From the NCBI RefSeq assembly GCF_002277895.1, contig NZ_CP023000.1, positions 1 through 64,000 on the forward strand: a stretch of DNA of 64,000 nucleotides, given 5' to 3'. Below are positions 50,765-59,553 of this stretch, piece after piece. Positions within the stretch are counted from its first letter, which is position 1. Each line of letters starts with the position of its first letter. Under the pieces are notes generated by a model, which worked only from the letters and a program-made list of their open reading frames with translations, was not told the DNA's origin and did no database searches. This stretch comes from Rhizobium sp. 11515TR (GTDB lineage: Bacteria > Pseudomonadota > Alphaproteobacteria > Rhizobiales > Rhizobiaceae). The position numbers and the translations under genes are program-made.

Positions 50765-51195
50765 ATGCAAATCAATGCTGTAATGACGCGTGACGTCCGC
50801 CTAGCAAACCCATCACAATCAATCCGAGAGGCTGCGACCGTAATGGCGGAGATGATATCGGCGTCCTACCGGTCGGTGATAACGATCGCTTGATCGGAAT
50901 GATCACGGACCGTGATATAGCGGTGCGCGGCGTCGCACTCGGGAAAGGCCCGGAAACCAAGATCGCCGACGTCATGTCGGAAGAAGTTAAATACTGCTTC
51001 GAAAATGATGACGTGGAAGCCGTTTTGGAAAATCTCGGCGACATCCAACTGCGCAGGCTTCCCGTGCTGAGTAAGGAAAAGAGGCTTGTCGGTATCGTTT
51101 CTATCGGCGATCTGGCCGAGTCGGTAGAGAATGGCGCAGCCGGTCCAGCTCTGGCTGAAATTTCCAGGCCTGGCGGCGCACACTCGCAAAGTTGA
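50765..51195 (+). pseudogene. CBS-domain pair protein interrupted by a one-base deletion
   Basis: The gene starts at ATG 50765 after a perfect AAAGGAGG and encodes VMTRDVRLANPSQSIREAA, the start of a CBS domain. Near 50854 the frame shifts. Read through, codons give VMAEM then ISASYRSV and a stop at 50893. Inserting one base restores MDIGVLPVGDNDRLIGMIT, an ideal CBS core, and the frame then continues to 51195 with the second CBS domain (IADVMSEEVKYC, RRLPVLSKEKRLVGIVS, IGDLAE). So one G is missing in GAGATGATATCGG. The promoter and ribosome site are intact, so the loss is recent, or it is a sequencing error. CBS pairs bind adenine nucleotides. Confidence 0.85.
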
Positions 51196-51669
51196 GAGTG
51201 GAATCCACGCTGAAGCGCACTTGTGTCTGGCTGAGCGAATTGAGGACTCTTCGAGCCTTTTGAACTGAACGCGGCGATCAACTCATTCCAACTCAGCGCT
51301 CGCACGAACCCGTGCAGTATCTCGCGACTGGCCAAAATTGCCGAAAGCGCGACGCAGCCTGCCGCTGCCATGAAGGTGCGGATTCCGGCGCCTCGCTTTC
51401 CGCCACCTTTATTGCGCCCGTTAGCGAACTCCACACCCACGAGGCACCGATGACCAATGCCAGCCGTTCGAAAGATGCGATGCTTTCCATCCCAATCCTT
51501 CACTCAGTGCGCCGCAGCACTTGCTATGCCTCCATCTGCTGGCGGCTGAAACCGAGCGGTCGCAGGTCGATTGCCACCGCTACCGGTCTTGCCAGTGCTC
51601 GGGCGGCCATTACTTTTAATAGGAAACCTGTGACACATGTCGGGTGCATCTGTTGGAGGAACGGGAGTG
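51196..51669. other. 474-nt region without a recognised gene
   Basis: Between the CBS gene and the HWE kinase there is no supported coding region on either strand. Minus-strand frames around 51290-51500 contain hydrophobic stretches split over two frames and could be a decayed small gene, but I cannot name it. No EcfG-type motif is present. Confidence 0.35.
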
Positions 51670-52653
51670 ATGCTGGAAGATCTATACCGCCTTTTGCGAA
51701 CCGGACATGTCCAGGCGCAGGGAGTGGTCGATACGATGACGCAGCCGATTGTCGTTCTTGATCAGAACTTATGCGTCGCGACCGCAAACAACGCTTTCTT
51801 GAAAACGTTCGAGGTCGAGCGGGATGATATTCTGGGAGAGAGTTTCTTTGATCTCGGCAACGGTCAGTGGGATATTACCGAACTCCGGCAGCTGATCGGC
51901 GCGGTCATCCCAAAAGCAGCCGCTGTCATCGGGTACGAAGTCGCGCATGATTTTCCAACTATCGGCAGACGCACGTTCCACGTCGATGCGCGCCGTCTTG
52001 TGCACCCGGATGACAATAGCACCAACATCCTTGTCCTCTTCGACGATGTGACGGAAATGCAGCGGCACGAGGCCGAGAAGGATTTCATCATTTCGGAAAC
52101 GCGCCATCGGATGAAGAATCTTTTCGCGGTCGTGCGATCACTAGCGATGCAGATGGATGCGGAAGATCTGACGGGCGTTGACTACCGCGATCGTTTCCTG
52201 GGGCGCCTAGAAGTCACTCTTCATGCCCAGGAGATCGCGGCCATCAACGAAACGACCGATTTTGAAACCCTGCTGAGGCAATCGGTCAGCGAACCTGGAA
52301 TAGATCGTCTCCATTGCCAGGGGCCAATAGTGCAGATTCGGGGCTCGGAGATCGTGCCAGTCAGCATGATGTTCCACGAGTTGGCAACGAATGCGTTGAA
52401 GTACGGCGCGCTATCCGTCCCGGAGGGTGCATTGCATGTCGAATGGTCACTGGAGGAAGGGCCGGAGAACCGCTCTTATTTCGTGTGCCGATGGCGCGAA
52501 ACGGGCGGTCCCGCGATCGTGCCGCCGAAGCGAAGAGGATACGGTACCGAGCTGATCGAAGGCACTTGCCGACATCTTGGCGGAACGGTGGAACTTAACT
52601 TCGATCCAAAAGGTTTGGCTGCCATCATCAAGCTCCCTTGGAAACGCTTATGA
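51670..52653 (+). CDS. HWE-family sensor histidine kinase with PAS domain
   Basis: A protein of 327 residues, cytoplasmic with no membrane helix. The PAS domain (about 15-130) starts TQPIVVLDQNLCVATANNAF. The phosphoacceptor motif is ETRHRMKNLFAVVRSLAMQ near 138-156. The ATPase domain has MMFHELATNALKYGAL (N box), FVCRWRETGGP (the W-x-E of HWE kinases) and KRRGYGTELIEG (G box). HWE kinases feed the PhyR/EcfG general stress pathway in several alphaproteobacteria. GGAGGAACGGGAG precedes ATG 51670. It overlaps the receiver gene by 4 nt, so the two form a signalling pair. What the PAS domain senses is unknown. Confidence 0.9.
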   Translation: MLEDLYRLLRTGHVQAQGVVDTMTQPIVVLDQNLCVATANNAFLKTFEVERDDILGESFFDLGNGQWDITELRQLIGAVIPKAAAVIGYEVAHDFPTIGRRTFHVDARRLVHPDDNSTNILVLFDDVTEMQRHEAEKDFIISETRHRMKNLFAVVRSLAMQMDAEDLTGVDYRDRFLGRLEVTLHAQEIAAINETTDFETLLRQSVSEPGIDRLHCQGPIVQIRGSEIVPVSMMFHELATNALKYGALSVPEGALHVEWSLEEGPENRSYFVCRWRETGGPAIVPPKRRGYGTELIEGTCRHLGGTVELNFDPKGLAAIIKLPWKRL

Positions 52654-53033
52654 ACGAACCTGAAATTGGCGAAGCTCCACCTAGGATCGTTCTTGTGGTT
52701 GAAGACGAGTTCTTTATCGCAATGGAGCTGGAGAGCGTGTTGACCAGAAGCGGATTTGAAGTCCTGGGCCCGGCGAGCTCGGTCAGGCAAGCCCTCGACT
52801 TGCTGAGGAGCCAGCGTCCGGATGCTGCTGTTCTGGATGTCACTCTCGGTAGTGAGAAGGTTACGCCTGTCGCCGTCCTTCTCAAGGCATGGAATGTTCC
52901 GTTCGTCCTCGCCAGTGCGAGCGATGCCGCGGAACTTGCCCGGCATGATGTTTTCGCCAAGGTGACCAATCTTGGAAAACCCACCGACATGAAACGTCTT
53001 GTCGACGTCGTTCGATCCCTTTGCAGCCTCTGA
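52650..53033 (+). CDS. Single-domain response regulator paired with the HWE kinase
   Basis: A protein of 127 residues, receiver only. IVLVVEDEFFIAMELESVL is the acidic pocket, AAVLDVTLGSEKV the phosphoacceptor Asp, FVLASASD the Ser/Thr region and TNLGKPTDMKRLV the conserved Lys-Pro. Its ATG overlaps the kinase stop. Such partners act as a phosphate sink or modulate the kinase (LovR-like). It is related to the receivers at 16360 and 17718, sharing GPxxSV-type and LDVxL blocks. Confidence 0.9.
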   Translation: MNEPEIGEAPPRIVLVVEDEFFIAMELESVLTRSGFEVLGPASSVRQALDLLRSQRPDAAVLDVTLGSEKVTPVAVLLKAWNVPFVLASASDAAELARHDVFAKVTNLGKPTDMKRLVDVVRSLCSL

Positions 53034-53085
53034 GATTATTCGAGATCCGGAATGCCAACCCTTTCGATCATCCAGGCGATGCTCG

Positions 53086-53110
53086 GGAACCATCTCAATG
53101 CGGAATAGTT
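53086..53110 (+). promoter_or_regulatory. EcfG-type promoter before a tiny ORF
   Basis: GGAAC 53086-53090, 16 nt, AGTT 53107-53110. The minus strand also reads GGAAC-N16-GGTT across 53088-53112. The predicted plus-strand start near 53118 is about 28 nt before ATG 53146. Confidence 0.62.
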
Positions 53111-53145
53111 CCGTCCGGCAGATGATCACGTGGGAAAGGGCTGTC

Positions 53146-53244
53146 ATGAAGAAGCAGAAGCACGAAGAGACGACAGATCTCCCTCGCTCGCGACCAGGGA
53201 AATATGAGGAAACGGAGGGCGCGACCGGTGCGATGAAAGGGTAG
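53146..53244 (+). CDS. Tiny hydrophilic protein (32 aa)
   Basis: A protein of 32 residues (MKKQKHEETTDLPRSRPG, then a Glu/Gly-rich tail), with GAAAGGG 5 nt upstream of ATG 53146 and an EcfG-type promoter about 60 nt upstream. It is very polar and probably disordered. A second, smaller lysine-rich frame (53260-53331, 23 codons) follows and also begins after CTGTC, but it lacks a ribosome site. Both are too short for certainty. Confidence 0.42.
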   Translation: MKKQKHEETTDLPRSRPGKYEETEGATGAMKG

Positions 53245-53355
53245 GCCATTCCGCCTGTCATGAAAAAGGGAGAAAAGCCGTCTTCCGAGAAAAACAAGCA
53301 GAAGGGCGATGCCGGCGGGGAAGGGGACTAAACCTCGCAGTTGCGCAGTAGGGCT

Positions 53356-53459
53356 TAGAGCAATTCCAGGAAAAGTGCGAAGCGGTTTTCCGTCCGGAAT
53401 TGCGAGAGAATAAAAGGATAGAGCGTTTTCGCGATTCGGAGAAAAGCAGAAACGCTCCA
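53356..53459. repeat. Two-stem intergenic repeat, Rhizobiaceae type
   Basis: A block of about 104 nt made of two imperfect hairpins. The first pairs GCAATTCCAGGAAAA with TTTTCCGTCCGGAATTGC, and the second pairs GAGCGTTTTC with GAAAAGCAGAAACGCTC. I recall near-identical blocks scattered through Rhizobium and Agrobacterium intergenic regions, but only one copy occurs here. It lies directly after the stop of pit, where the hairpins could also serve as a terminator for the leftward phosphate operon. Confidence 0.68.
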
Positions 53460-53465
53460 GCGGGT

Positions 53466-54470
53466 CTATGCCACCCAGTTCGTGATCCAGTAGGCTATTG
53501 CCGAGATAGCAGCTGCCGCGGGCAGCGTTATTATCCACGCGACGACGATATTGCTCGCCAATCCCCATCGAACCGCCGAGATCCGCCGTGCGGCGCCGAC
53601 ACCGACGATTGCGCCCGTGATCGTATGGGTCGTCGAGACCGGGATGCCAAGCCATGTCGCGGCAAACAAGGTCAAGGCGCCACCGGTCTCAGCGCAAAAG
53701 CCCTGCATTGGATTGAGCCTCGTGATCTTCGAGCCCATCGTGTGCACGATCCGCCAACCGCCAAACAGTGTCCCGAGCGCCATCGCGGACTGACAGGATA
53801 ACACCACCCACAGGGGCACGTGGAACTCCGCTCCGGTATGACCTTGGGAGTAGAGCAGTACGGCGATGATGCCCATGGTCTTCTGGGCGTCGTTTCCGCC
53901 ATGGCCGAGGGAGTAGAGAGAAGCGGAGACGAATTGCAGGACGCGGAAGGTGCTATCGACGGCGAAAGGCGTCTGGCGAACGAATATCCATGTCACGCAT
54001 AGGACAAGGAAGAGCGCGAGCACGAAGCCGAGCAGTGGCGACATGACGATGGCGCCGGCCGTCTTCAGCAGGCCGGACCAAACAATGGCATCCATGCCTA
54101 TCTTCGCCACGCCGGCACCGACGAGGCCACCGACCAGAGCATGCGACGAGCTTGATGGAATGCCGAGTACCCAGGTCACGATATTCCATATGATCGCCCC
54201 CATCAGGGCGGCAAAGATGACCTGTGGCGTGACGATGTTAGGATCGATAATGCCGGTGCCGAGGGTTTCGGCGACGTGGAGCCCGAAGAACAGGAAAGCG
54301 ATGAAATTGAAGAATGCGGCCCATAACACGGCATATTGCGGTCGCAGGACCCTTGTCGAGACGATGGTGGCAATTGAATTGGCGGCATCGTGCAGCCCAT
54401 TCAAAAAGTCGAAGAACAATGCCACCGCGATGAGGCCCGCCAGCAATGGGAAAGCGAGAGTGGCCTCCAT
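53466..54470 (-). CDS. pit: Low-affinity inorganic phosphate transporter Pit (PiT/PHO4 family)
   Basis: A protein of 334 residues with about ten transmembrane helices. The two inverted family signatures are present: DFLNGLHDAANSIATIVSTR near the N-terminus and GHGGNDAQKTMGIIAVLLYS in the centre. It imports metal-phosphate complexes using the proton gradient. It shares one base with the stop of the DUF47 gene, the orfA-pit arrangement of Sinorhizobium, where PhoB represses the pair when phosphate is scarce. The 3' end is followed by the intergenic repeat at 53356. Confidence 0.93.
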   Translation of the reverse strand: MEATLAFPLLAGLIAVALFFDFLNGLHDAANSIATIVSTRVLRPQYAVLWAAFFNFIAFLFFGLHVAETLGTGIIDPNIVTPQVIFAALMGAIIWNIVTWVLGIPSSSSHALVGGLVGAGVAKIGMDAIVWSGLLKTAGAIVMSPLLGFVLALFLVLCVTWIFVRQTPFAVDSTFRVLQFVSASLYSLGHGGNDAQKTMGIIAVLLYSQGHTGAEFHVPLWVVLSCQSAMALGTLFGGWRIVHTMGSKITRLNPMQGFCAETGGALTLFAATWLGIPVSTTHTITGAIVGVGAARRISAVRWGLASNIVVAWIITLPAAAAISAIAYWITNWVA

Positions 54471-55108
54471 CAGACGTTCTCGATTACGATGCCGCTGATT
54501 TCATTGGCGACATCCTCGAAACGATCGACGACCTTCTCCAGTTCGCCAAAGATCTCGCTGCCGATGATATAGGCCATTGGGTTGGTGCCGCCATACCGGC
54601 GAAAGAGATCTTTTAGACCTTGATCATGTAGCTCATCGGAGCGACCCTCGACCTTTACGACCTCTTCGGTGAGTGCGCTGAGGCGCGAAGAGTTGGCACT
54701 CATGCGATCAAGGAGAGGGATTGCCTCGGCTACCAGTTTCGCAGCCTCGACGATCGCTTTGCCCATTTCCTGCATACCGGGATCAAAACTGTCCTGTTCG
54801 AATAGCCGGATCGTCTTGACCGTCTTGTGCATCATGTCGATCGCATCGTCCATTGACATGATAAGATCCTTGATGTCGCCACGGTCAAAGGGCGTGATGA
54901 AACTGCGCCGAGTGGCAAGCAAAACTTCGCGCGTGATGTCATCGGCCTCATTCTCGAGCTCTACGATGCGCTGGCAGTGCTGCTCCGTGTCTTTGCCGGC
55001 CAGCAATTCGTTCAGAGCTTCCGCCGCGCTGACGATCGTGCGCGAATGTCGAGAGAAAAGATCAAAAAAACGGTCTTCTCTCGGCATCAGTCTACGAAAC
55101 CAGTTCAC
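54470..55108 (-). CDS. DUF47/PhoU-like protein (OrfA of orfA-pit)
   Basis: A protein of 212 residues, all-helical. VNWFRRLMPREDRFFDLFSR at the start, LENEADDITREVLLATRRSF in the middle and DAIDMMHKTVKTIRLFE later are the DUF47 pattern, related to PhoU. It regulates or helps assemble the neighbouring Pit transporter. GTG 55108 is chosen because GGAG lies 8 nt upstream; GTG 55117 is an alternative that overlaps that site. A PHO-like box lies just upstream. Confidence 0.9.
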   Translation of the reverse strand: MNWFRRLMPREDRFFDLFSRHSRTIVSAAEALNELLAGKDTEQHCQRIVELENEADDITREVLLATRRSFITPFDRGDIKDLIMSMDDAIDMMHKTVKTIRLFEQDSFDPGMQEMGKAIVEAAKLVAEAIPLLDRMSANSSRLSALTEEVVKVEGRSDELHDQGLKDLFRRYGGTNPMAYIIGSEIFGELEKVVDRFEDVANEISGIVIENV

Positions 55109-55129
55109 TTTCCGCACTCCAAACAGGCG

Positions 55130-55147
55130 TTGTCATAAATCCGTCAT
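55130..55147. promoter_or_regulatory. PHO-box-like PhoB site upstream of DUF47-pit
   Basis: TTGTCAT-AAAT-CCGTCAT matches the 18-nt PHO box (two CTGTCAT repeats, 4-nt spacer) with two mismatches. It reads on the plus strand while the genes read leftward, and lies only about 20 nt from the DUF47 start, a position better suited to repression than activation. Confidence 0.6.
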
Positions 55148-55227
55148 AAATGACGAAGCCTGACATGGAAAGCCGAGACATCCGCAAAACGACGCTCTCT
55201 GACAGCGTCATCACAACATTTGAACTG

Positions 55228-56280
55228 TTATACGGGGTCTAATCTGTTTCCGTGACAGTCGAAGAAATGCAGGCTCCCGGCTGAAGCGGTAACCATGCAT
55301 TCGGTGTCCATTGCGATCCGGGACCGCCCTGAAACTCGAAAGACGATGGTTTGGCCGTCCGCCAGGGTACCGTAGACATAGCTCTCCGCCCCGACGAGCT
55401 CCACCGCCTGGACACGCACTTTCGCGCTGAAAGCCGCATCGCTCGCGCCGCCGGCAAGGTGAAGATCCTCGGGCCGGATGCCGATCGTCATGTCAGCGCC
55501 GCTAAGGCGGCTGTCAGACGAAAGCGCAATTGTGCTGCTTTCGGTAGGTTTCAGAAGATTCATCGAAGGCGAGCCTATGAAGGTCGCAACGAAGGTCGTG
55601 GCGGGTCGTTCATAGAGCTCGATGGGTGTGCCGACCTGTTCGATCCGCCCGCTATTCAAGACGACCAGGCGATCGGCCAGCGTCATGGCCTCCATCTGGT
55701 CATGGGTGACATAGACGCTCGTGGTCGCGAGAGATCGTTGCAGCCGTCTGATCTCGACACGCATTTGCACTCGCAGCTTGGCATCGAGATTGGAAAGCGG
55801 CTCGTCGAACAGGAACGCTGCCGGCTCGCGCACGATGGCACGACCCATTGCTACGCGTTGCCGCTGACCACCGGAGAGTTGACGTGGCCTGCGCTCGAGG
55901 AAGGGTTCGATTTCAAGCGATCGTGCCGCTGATTGGATGCGCTGGTTTATTTCGGCTGCCGGGACCTTCCTGTTCTTCAGGCCATATGCCAGATTCTGAC
56001 GCACGGTCATGTGCGGATAAAGCGCATAGTTCTGAAAGACCATCGCGATGTCGCGCTCCGAGGGTTCCAGGCGATTGACGATACGGCCGCCTATGTTGAT
56101 TTCGCCTGACGTGATGGCTTCAAGGCCTGCGATCATGCGCAGGAGCGTGGACTTGCCGCAGCCGGAAGGTCCGACCAGGACGATAAGTTCGCCATCGGCG
56201 ATATCGAGCGACACGCCCTTGATTGCGTCGACGTTGCCGCCGTAGCTTTTACGGACATCCTTGAGAGTGATCCCGGCCAT
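55228..56280 (-). CDS. ugpC: sn-Glycerol-3-phosphate ABC transporter ATP-binding protein UgpC
   Basis: A protein of 350 residues. [18 protein letters not shown] is Walker [16 protein letters not shown] the ABC signature and [15 protein letters not shown] Walker B; a C-terminal TOBE/MalK-type domain starts near 240 ([12 protein letters not shown]). It hydrolyses ATP for import of glycerol 3-phosphate or its diesters. ATG 56280 overlaps the ugpE stop by one base. The gene order B-A-E-C is standard. Confidence 0.92.
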   Translation of the reverse strand: MAGITLKDVRKSYGGNVDAIKGVSLDIADGELIVLVGPSGCGKSTLLRMIAGLEAITSGEINIGGRIVNRLEPSERDIAMVFQNYALYPHMTVRQNLAYGLKNRKVPAAEINQRIQSAARSLEIEPFLERRPRQLSGGQRQRVAMGRAIVREPAAFLFDEPLSNLDAKLRVQMRVEIRRLQRSLATTSVYVTHDQMEAMTLADRLVVLNSGRIEQVGTPIELYERPATTFVATFIGSPSMNLLKPTESSTIALSSDSRLSGADMTIGIRPEDLHLAGGASDAAFSAKVRVQAVELVGAESYVYGTLADGQTIVFRVSGRSRIAMDTECMVTASAGSLHFFDCHGNRLDPV

Positions 56281-57128
56281 TATTTCTCCGTCTCCACCAG
56301 ACCTTTGACGAACCAGCGCTGCATCAGCACCACGACGAGGATGGGCGGAATGATCGCCAGGATCGCCGTGACCATCACAAAATTCCACGGTGTCGCCGCA
56401 TCGGCGAAATCCACCATCTTCCGGAGCCCGATGATGATCGTCGACATCTTCGCGTCATTGGTGACCAGGAGCGGCCACAAATATTGCGTCCAGCCATAGA
56501 TGAAGAGGATCACGAAAAGGGCTGCGATATTGGTCTTCGACAGCGGCAACAGGATATCGCGCATGAAGCGGAATGGGCCGGCATTGTCGATGCGGGCGGC
56601 TTCAAGGAGTTCAACCGGCACTGTCAGGAAGAACTGCCGGAACAGGAATGTCGCGGTCGCTGATGCCATCAGCGGTAAGGTCAGGCCCGCATAGGTGTCG
56701 ATCATGCCGAGATCCACGATGACCTTGTAGGTCGGCAGGATGCGCACCTCCACCGGCAGCATCAACGTGACGAAGATCATCCAGAAGAACACCATCCGCA
56801 GCGGAAAGCGGAAGAAGACAATGGCGAAGGCTGAGAGAAAGGAGATTGCGATCTTGCCGGCGGCGATGACGACAGCGACAACAAACGTATTCCAGAGCAT
56901 CCGTTCAAGGCTGACGCCGACCACGCGTTCGACACCGCCGTTCAGCGCCTCGCCATAGTTCTCGGCGAAATGGCCGCCGGGCAACAGCGAGATCGGCGGC
57001 CGCAAAATCTCGGCTGACGTCATCGTCGAGGCAACGAAAGTGTAATAGATCGGGAAGGCGACGATGATGATGCCGATGATCAGCATCAGATGGCCGATGA
57101 GATTGGCGACGGGACGCTTTTCGATCAT
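56280..57128 (-). CDS. ugpE: sn-Glycerol-3-phosphate ABC transporter permease UgpE
   Basis: A protein of 282 residues with six transmembrane helices. [20 protein letters not shown] is the EAA loop that contacts UgpC, and [20 protein letters not shown] is typical for UgpE. GAGG lies 8 nt before ATG 57128; a TTG 6 nt upstream is less likely. It forms the inner-membrane channel with UgpA. Confidence 0.92.
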   Translation of the reverse strand: MIEKRPVANLIGHLMLIIGIIIVAFPIYYTFVASTMTSAEILRPPISLLPGGHFAENYGEALNGGVERVVGVSLERMLWNTFVVAVVIAAGKIAISFLSAFAIVFFRFPLRMVFFWMIFVTLMLPVEVRILPTYKVIVDLGMIDTYAGLTLPLMASATATFLFRQFFLTVPVELLEAARIDNAGPFRFMRDILLPLSKTNIAALFVILFIYGWTQYLWPLLVTNDAKMSTIIIGLRKMVDFADAATPWNFVMVTAILAIIPPILVVVLMQRWFVKGLVETEK

Positions 57129-57137
57129 CGGCAAGCC

Positions 57138-58019
57138 TCACGCATAATGCACACGCTTCTCGACGAAGCGGAATTGGAATGCCGTCAGCGCAATGACAAT
57201 CACCATCAGGATGACGGACTGAGCCGCAGACGAGCCAAGGTTGAGATTGACGAAGCCGTCATTGTAGACCTTGTAGACGAGAGTCTCCGTCGCCTTCGCC
57301 GGGCCGCCGCCGGTGACGGCATGGATGATGCCGAAGGTGTCGAAGAAGGCGTAGACCGTGTTGACCACCAGGAGAAAGAATGTCGTCGGCGCAAGCAGGG
57401 GAAAGACGATCGTCCAGAAGCGCCGGTTGCCGCGGGCGCCATCGATGGATGCGGCTTCCAGCAATGATTTTGGGATTGCCTGCAGCCCGGCAACGAAGAA
57501 CAGGAAATTGTAGCTGATTTGCTTCCAGGCGGCGGCGATGATGACAAGCACCATGGCCTGATTGCCGTTTAGCAGGGGGTCCCAGGCAAATCCGTTGCGG
57601 CGCAGGATGTAGGCCAAGGTACCCATGGCCGGATTGAACATGAAGAGCCAGAGCATGCCGGCGACGGCGGGTGCAACCGCATAGGGCCAGATCAGCAGCG
57701 TTCGATAGAGCGTCTGCCCGCGCACCACCTTGTCGGCGGCGGTTGCAAGCGCGAGCGCGACGATCATCGACAGCAGTGCCGTCGCGATACTGAAGATCAC
57801 CGTCACCTGGAGGGAATGCAGGTAGGTCTCGTCGGATAAGATGGTGCGAAAATTCGCAAGCCCTACGAAGCCGCTCTTCAGCCCGAAAGGGTCTTCGCGC
57901 TGCGTCGATTGATAAAGCGCTTGGCTTGCCGGCCAGAAGAAGAACACGACCGTCAGGATGATTTGTGGCGCGACGAGGAAATAGGGTAGGACCTTGTTGG
58001 GAAAGACAACGCGCTGCAC
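57138..58019 (-). CDS. ugpA: sn-Glycerol-3-phosphate ABC transporter permease UgpA
   Basis: A protein of 293 residues starting at GTG 58019 with AGGAG 7 nt upstream. It has six transmembrane helices. [20 protein letters not shown] is the EAA loop, and [20 protein letters not shown] and [11 protein letters not shown] are UgpA-like N-terminal blocks. It lies 9 nt before ugpE and is separated from ugpB by a strong hairpin. Confidence 0.92.
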   Translation of the reverse strand: MQRVVFPNKVLPYFLVAPQIILTVVFFFWPASQALYQSTQREDPFGLKSGFVGLANFRTILSDETYLHSLQVTVIFSIATALLSMIVALALATAADKVVRGQTLYRTLLIWPYAVAPAVAGMLWLFMFNPAMGTLAYILRRNGFAWDPLLNGNQAMVLVIIAAAWKQISYNFLFFVAGLQAIPKSLLEAASIDGARGNRRFWTIVFPLLAPTTFFLLVVNTVYAFFDTFGIIHAVTGGGPAKATETLVYKVYNDGFVNLNLGSSAAQSVILMVIVIALTAFQFRFVEKRVHYA

Positions 58020-58045
58020 GGCGATCTCCTAGGACGAGAAAACGG

Positions 58046-58068
58046 CCCGCAGCCTTGTCGGCTGCGGG
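58046..58068 (-). terminator. Intercistronic hairpin between ugpB and ugpA
   Basis: A perfect 9-bp stem, CCCGCAGCC and GGCTGCGGG, with a 5-nt loop. On the minus strand CCGTTTTC follows. It is probably a partial terminator or 3' stabiliser that raises the binding protein above the permeases. Confidence 0.6.
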
Positions 58069-58085
58069 TCAATCGCATCAGCCCA

Positions 58086-59408
58086 TCAATTGCCAATGGC
58101 TTGCTGGATTGCGGCATCGCCACGCTGGACGGCCTTGTCGAGGGCCGTCTTGGCATCTTCCTTGCCGGCCAGCATAGCCTCGAACTCCTCGTTCATGATG
58201 TCGCGCACCTGCGGCAGGTTGACGAGGCGCACACCTTTGGAGTTGGCTGTGGGAGCCTTGCCGAGCATTTGCAGGATCGGCGTTTCGCGGCCGGGATTCT
58301 TGTCATAGAAGCCGGATTTCTTGGTTTCATCATAGGCGGCCGTCGTTACCGGCAGATAGCCGGAAACCTGATGCAGGCGTGCCTGGATCTTGGTCTGCGA
58401 CAGGAAATGGAAGAATTCGGCGATGCCCTTGTATTCGGTGTCGCTCTTGCCGGCAAACACCCAGAGGCTGGCGCCGCCTGGAATGGTATTCTGTGGACGG
58501 CCTTCGCCTTCATAGTAAGGCAATTGGCCGATGCCGTAATTCATGCCGCTCTTGATGATGTCGCCGAGGCCTCCCGACGATTCCGTCAGAATGCCGCATT
58601 CTCCCGAGGTAAAGAGCTGCTTTGCCTCCGACGTGCGGCCGCCATAGCGGAAGGTGCCGTCCTTGGCGAGATCGGCGATCGACTGGAAATGCTGGACGAA
58701 GAGAGGCGTATTGAACGCCAGCTTGACGTCGGTGCCGCCGAGACCATTTTCGTTGGAGCCATAGCTGATATTGTTCCAGGCAGCGAAATTCTCGGTCTGA
58801 ATCCAGGTGAGCCAGGTGGAGGTGAAGCCGCAGGCCGATGCCCCGCTCGACTTGATCTTCTTGGCAGCGTCGAAAACCGCCGGCCAGGTTTTCGGCGGGT
58901 TCTCGGGGTCGAGCCCGGCCTTCTTGAAGGTATCCTTGTTGTAATAGAGGATCGGCGAAGACGAATTATAGGGGAAGGACAACATCGTGCCGTCCGGCTT
59001 GGAATAGTAGGAAACGATGCCGGGCAGATAGAGCGACTTGTCGAATGTATAGCCGCCCTTTTTCAGAACTTCAGCCGCCGGCATGATCGCGCCTTCCGCA
59101 CCCATCATCACGCCACTGCCGGCGTCGAAGACCTGCAGGATCGCCGGCGCCTGCTTGGCGCGAAACGCGGCAATACCGGCATTCAGCGCTTCCGGATAGG
59201 TGCCTTTGAACACCGGAACAATCTTATAGTCCTTCTGGCCCTCGTTGAACTCCTTGGCCAATTGCTCGACGACTTCGTTGTTGGCGCCCGACATGGCATG
59301 CCACCACTGCAGCTCGGTCACTGCAAACGCGTGCGACGTTCCTCCGAATGAAATTGCAGCCGCTACTAGGCAGCTCCACGCGAGGCGATTAGGCATTTTT
59401 CCTCCCAT
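58086..59408 (-). CDS. ugpB: sn-Glycerol-3-phosphate periplasmic binding protein UgpB
   Basis: A protein of 440 residues. A signal peptide of about 27 residues (LVAAAISFGGTSHAFA) is followed by the mature start VTELQWWHAMSGANNEVVEQ. FKGTYPEALNAGIAAFRA, QVFDAGSGVMM and CGFTSTWLTWIQTENFAAWN are characteristic of UgpB. It captures glycerol 3-phosphate and glycerophosphodiesters. ATG 59408 was preferred over 59423 because AAGGA lies 6 nt before it; ATG 59396 is a third option. I found no convincing PHO box in the 145 nt upstream. Confidence 0.92.
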   Translation of the reverse strand: MGGKMPNRLAWSCLVAAAISFGGTSHAFAVTELQWWHAMSGANNEVVEQLAKEFNEGQKDYKIVPVFKGTYPEALNAGIAAFRAKQAPAILQVFDAGSGVMMGAEGAIMPAAEVLKKGGYTFDKSLYLPGIVSYYSKPDGTMLSFPYNSSSPILYYNKDTFKKAGLDPENPPKTWPAVFDAAKKIKSSGASACGFTSTWLTWIQTENFAAWNNISYGSNENGLGGTDVKLAFNTPLFVQHFQSIADLAKDGTFRYGGRTSEAKQLFTSGECGILTESSGGLGDIIKSGMNYGIGQLPYYEGEGRPQNTIPGGASLWVFAGKSDTEYKGIAEFFHFLSQTKIQARLHQVSGYLPVTTAAYDETKKSGFYDKNPGRETPILQMLGKAPTANSKGVRLVNLPQVRDIMNEEFEAMLAGKEDAKTALDKAVQRGDAAIQQAIGN

Positions 59409-59553
59409 TATAATTCCTTCCATGAAACGGGTTGGTCGATCCTCCTCGATCGGCCGACCCGCATTGCGCTACACTGCCGCAGGATGTGACGGTCAAAATT
59501 GCAAGCGCGTTCATCTAAACTAATATCTGCTCAGTTCTTGTCTACCGTGAAGT

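Noticed and set aside
50890-51195. Independent gene starting at TTG 50890
   Set aside because: Better explained as the downstream part of the frameshifted CBS gene; it lacks a ribosome site.
53260-53331. 23-codon lysine-rich frame after the 32-aa ORF
   Set aside because: No ribosome site, and too short to call as a gene.
59409-59553. PHO box upstream of ugpB
   Set aside because: Only one partial CCGTCAC half-site is visible; the second repeat is missing.
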